The position numbers and the translations under genes were made by a program. DNA of 64,000 bases, from NCBI GenBank assembly GCA_026419785.1, contig JAODTK010002021.1, positions 217,501 through 281,500 on the forward strand, written 5' to 3'. Origin of the DNA: Sclerodactyla briareus. Lineage: Eukaryota > Echinodermata > Holothuroidea > Dendrochirotida > Sclerodactylidae. Under the pieces are notes generated by a model. That model saw only the letters and a program-made list of their open reading frames with translations. It was not told where the DNA came from and did no database searches. Position 1 is the stretch's first letter; the number at the start of each line of letters is the position of its first letter. This document shows positions 61,431 through 64,000 of this stretch, one piece after another.

Positions 61431-62098
61431 AACCCCCAAAGTGTATCGTTTGTCATTAGAACCTGCAAAATGTTGTCGATCAGCAGGTCGATGCCAGCCA
61501 TGAAGGTAAAATTCACACGGAAACCAATGAAGATTTGTAAATACTGTATGGGCATTTATGGACCGGAGCAAGCGGCTTATGGAAAACTCTCTAAAACTGT
61601 TGCACGTTAAGGCAAAATTAAGAATTAGTCTATATTTTTTTTCAAGTTGTCAATCATTTCGAACGTATTGGTTGGTGCAAGGATGTTGACCTAGCTCACT
61701 CCCATTGGGCAAACAACTACAGTTGAAACGTTGCCTCTCACAAGTAGTTTTCCTTCGTGGTTTTTAACCTAACCTCCCCAATTTCTTCACGCAAGAAGAA
61801 TAAACCGTTTTTGGTGTTCATTTCTTTTGTAGTGGCAAACATGACAAGATATGGAGATGTACATTACTAACAACAAACGATGGTCACGGGTGGCCGCTCA
61901 ACAACGGTTGATTTGTTTGATCACCCACACCGCAATGAAACGTCCAACCGTTGGCTGGGTTGCAAGGTATTTTTATTTATTTCTTTTATTTTGATTTTCT
62001 ACTATTTTGAAGATGCACGGTGATTGAAATGACTGGGAAGTTTGAAACAAGGTAAAATTCACAAAACATTGGATTTCAGTTGCATTTCTGTAAAAATT

Positions 62099-62635
62099 AC
62101 CTGTCGAGAGACGGAGCGCATGCATTGAAGGTACCTGTCGAGTGACGGGGCGCATGCATTGAAGGTAACTGTCGAGTGACGGGGCGCATGCATTGAAGGT
62201 ATCTGTCGAGAGTCGGAGAGCATGCAGTGAAAGAACCTGTCGATGTGACGGGGCGCATTGCATTGAAATACAGGCGGAGGTTTCGGAGTGCAGGCAGTGA
62301 AGGTACCGGTCGAGTGACGGGGCGCATGCATTGAAGGTACCTGTCGAGTGACGGGGCGCATGCATTGAAGGTACCTGTCGAGTGACGGGGCGCATGCAGT
62401 GAAGGTACCTGTCGAGTGACGGGGCGCATGCATTGAAGGTACCTGTCGAGTGACGGGGCGCATGCATTGAAGGTACCTGTCAAGTGACGGGGCGCATGCA
62501 TTGAAGGTACCTGTCGAGTGACGGGGCGCATGCAGTGAAGGTACGTACCTGTCGACAGACGGAGCGCATGCGATGGAAGTACCTGTCGAGAGTCAGAGCG
62601 CATGCAGTGGAGGTACCTAACTCGCGTGGGGCGCT
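62099..62635. repeat. 34-bp minisatellite, degenerate copy, about 15 units
   Basis: Units share TGTCGAGTGACGGGGCGC and ATGCATTGAA, but many differ (TGTCGAGAGTCGGAG, TGTCAAGTGACGG, GCATGCAGTGAA). Edge units with GCGATGGAA match the right edge of the 34.6-35.6 kb array, so the arrays share ancestry. Confidence 0.9.
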
Positions 62636-63689
62636 TAACCTTATAGGATAACTGAGAACATCGCATCCATTCATGTAATAAGCTTTGATCCGTTTCCAAT
62701 GTCGACCTTGTATTATAAGAGCCGACATCGCTGAATAACAACCATCGTTTCCATTTTTCGTATTACAGTTTCATATACTTAGTTATTATTCAAACACGCA
62801 ATGAAGGAAATACACCCGATTCACTGAGGTTCCGTGTCACGGGGCTATCCTGAAAGAATCATACACGGACGGGTGCGTTACACAGGCAACTGTTATGCTT
62901 GCCTACTCAGCCGTGTGTATATAACAACCATCAACAACAGCCACTTCTATACACAGGTCACGAGTTTTGTCATAATCATCAACCGCTTGTCACACGTCAC
63001 GAGTTCTGTCATGAATATCTGCCATTCTTTGCAGAACGGAGGAACACGAAGTTGTCGCAATAACAACCTACTTTTGTATCTAATCAAAGCACCACCTATA
63101 TAGAACACAAACTTTTTAAAATCTCTTTTTTTTTGGGGGAGTTGCACTCAGTCTTAGGGGGGGTTTTACGGCATAGTTCTATGAGGGAGGAGGTACGAGG
63201 ATGCAGGTAGCCTCTTCCAATTCATCCTAGGCAACGCTCAAATTCGTGTCCATGAAATGCTAAGGGAAATGAATAATGTTCCAAACTCAGTAAGTTTCAA
63301 CACCGTTTCCACGGTGGGCAAAGGAATGGTTCTAAAATGACGTCGCGTTACTGGTACAAGCTATTCACGTAGTGGGAAGTTTCATATTTCTCAGCGTGAA
63401 ACATTAACTCGCCAACCATAAAAAAAAAAGGAAATCCTGAAAAGGCAGCCCTGCGTATCGTTCCTTTCTACAAGAGTGACGTTAACAGTACAATGCGTCC
63501 CTTTGTGATTGACAAAAGTGATGAAGCAGCATTGTTTCTCCTGGATATTCTTCTACTTGCTCATTGTCATAGGCTGGCTCTGGACAGATTTCGATAGGGG
63601 TTCAATGTTGATATGGTATATCGTCAAAAGAACAGTCAATATAGAATAGTTACGCATATTACCATAGACACGAGCGTTGGCACCAAGGA

Positions 63690-64000
63690 GATTGGATCAG
63701 TCGGTAGGGCTTCAGACCGTTGATCGATAGAGTGGGAATTACAAACATCCCATAGGTGATCAAGCTTTCCCGTTGGTTGTCCTTGGGCAAGACACTTCAT
63801 CTCCATGGCTCCTCACACTCCGGTGATGAATGGGGACCTGTGAGAAGAAACCTGGTACAACTGGCGCGTATTTGCTGCTGCCCCATACTGTCCGGATTTT
63901 CGGAGAAGTGTACCAGCTCCTATGAACAGGGTAATATCTGTAAAGCTCTTTGAGCACGACATTTATCATATAAACGGCACTGTCTAATTTCGTTCAACAT
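63690..64000 (+). mobile_element. tRNA-derived SINE with conserved core, copy 2 (partial at window end)
   Basis: The head has GATCAGTCGGTAGGGCTTC, and the core has GTCCTTGGGCAAGACACTTC and GGTAATATCTGTAAAGCTCT. It is paired with the copy at 38255-38560 within the segmental duplication. Confidence 0.7.

Larger units (their letters stand above)
61437..64000. repeat. Duplicated segment, copy 2 (runs off the window)
   Basis: It aligns with 33440-38560 but lacks the 560-bp stretch with the tRNA-like sequence, lacks the 1.5-kb TA-flanked element (empty site about 63640), and lacks roughly 60 bases present at 35815-35875. No gene was recognised. Confidence 0.8.

Overview
The window looks like nuclear DNA of an animal, most likely a marine invertebrate and possibly a deuterostome such as an echinoderm or hemichordate; the phylum cannot be fixed from the sequence. 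The reasons are long non-coding tracts, GT-AG introns, tRNA-derived SINEs with B-box cores and poly(A) tails, remains of non-LTR retrotransposons, many small inverted-repeat DNA elements, and abundant microsatellites and G/C homopolymers. There is no prokaryote-style gene packing. Paired repeat copies and the one clear gene are full of one-base indels, so either the assembly carries uncorrected long-read errors or much of this DNA is decaying.

One gene is well supported: a MATE-family (NorM-like) efflux transporter on the minus strand (15154-17166), with at least one clear intron and several frame breaks. Three further short stretches (about 41.5-42.0, 48.3-48.4 and 53.7-54.0 kb) have the frame and splice signals of possible exons but are not recognised. 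Most other open frames are chance or repeat-driven.

Layout: 0-14.8 kb holds short tandem repeats and inverted-repeat elements (a PIF/Harbinger-like element at 9.03-10.29 kb, a GCGCGC array at 7.0-8.0 kb, a fold-back at 12.5 kb). 15.1-17.2 kb is the MATE gene. 19.4-20.8 kb is a hAT-like non-autonomous element. 21-28 kb carries non-LTR retrotransposon 3' ends, two of the four copies of one tRNA-SINE family in the window, a triplet of CRE motifs and a small element with a 44-bp palindrome. 28-33 kb holds a 364-bp tandem repeat and an AGGTCA-rich repeat. 33.4-38.6 kb is a block with a near-perfect 34-bp minisatellite, and it recurs at 61.4-64.0 kb. 39.7-44 kb and 49 kb hold further AGGTCA-type and word-rich repeats ending in (CA)n. 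48.8 kb has a 103-base C run. 51-58 kb carries three hAT-like MITEs. 59.5-61.4 kb repeats the SINE/retrotransposon block of 26.5-27.7 kb.

Two patterns tie the window together. First, the 26.5-38.6 kb and 60.2-64.0 kb segments are diverged copies of one segment. Comparing them exposes a filled and an empty site for a 1.5-kb TA-flanked element and a homogenised versus a degenerate minisatellite. Second, many elements are filled with one short word repeated in both orientations, with a different word in each element. This may mark transposase or host-factor binding arrays and is the most interesting unexplained signal here.
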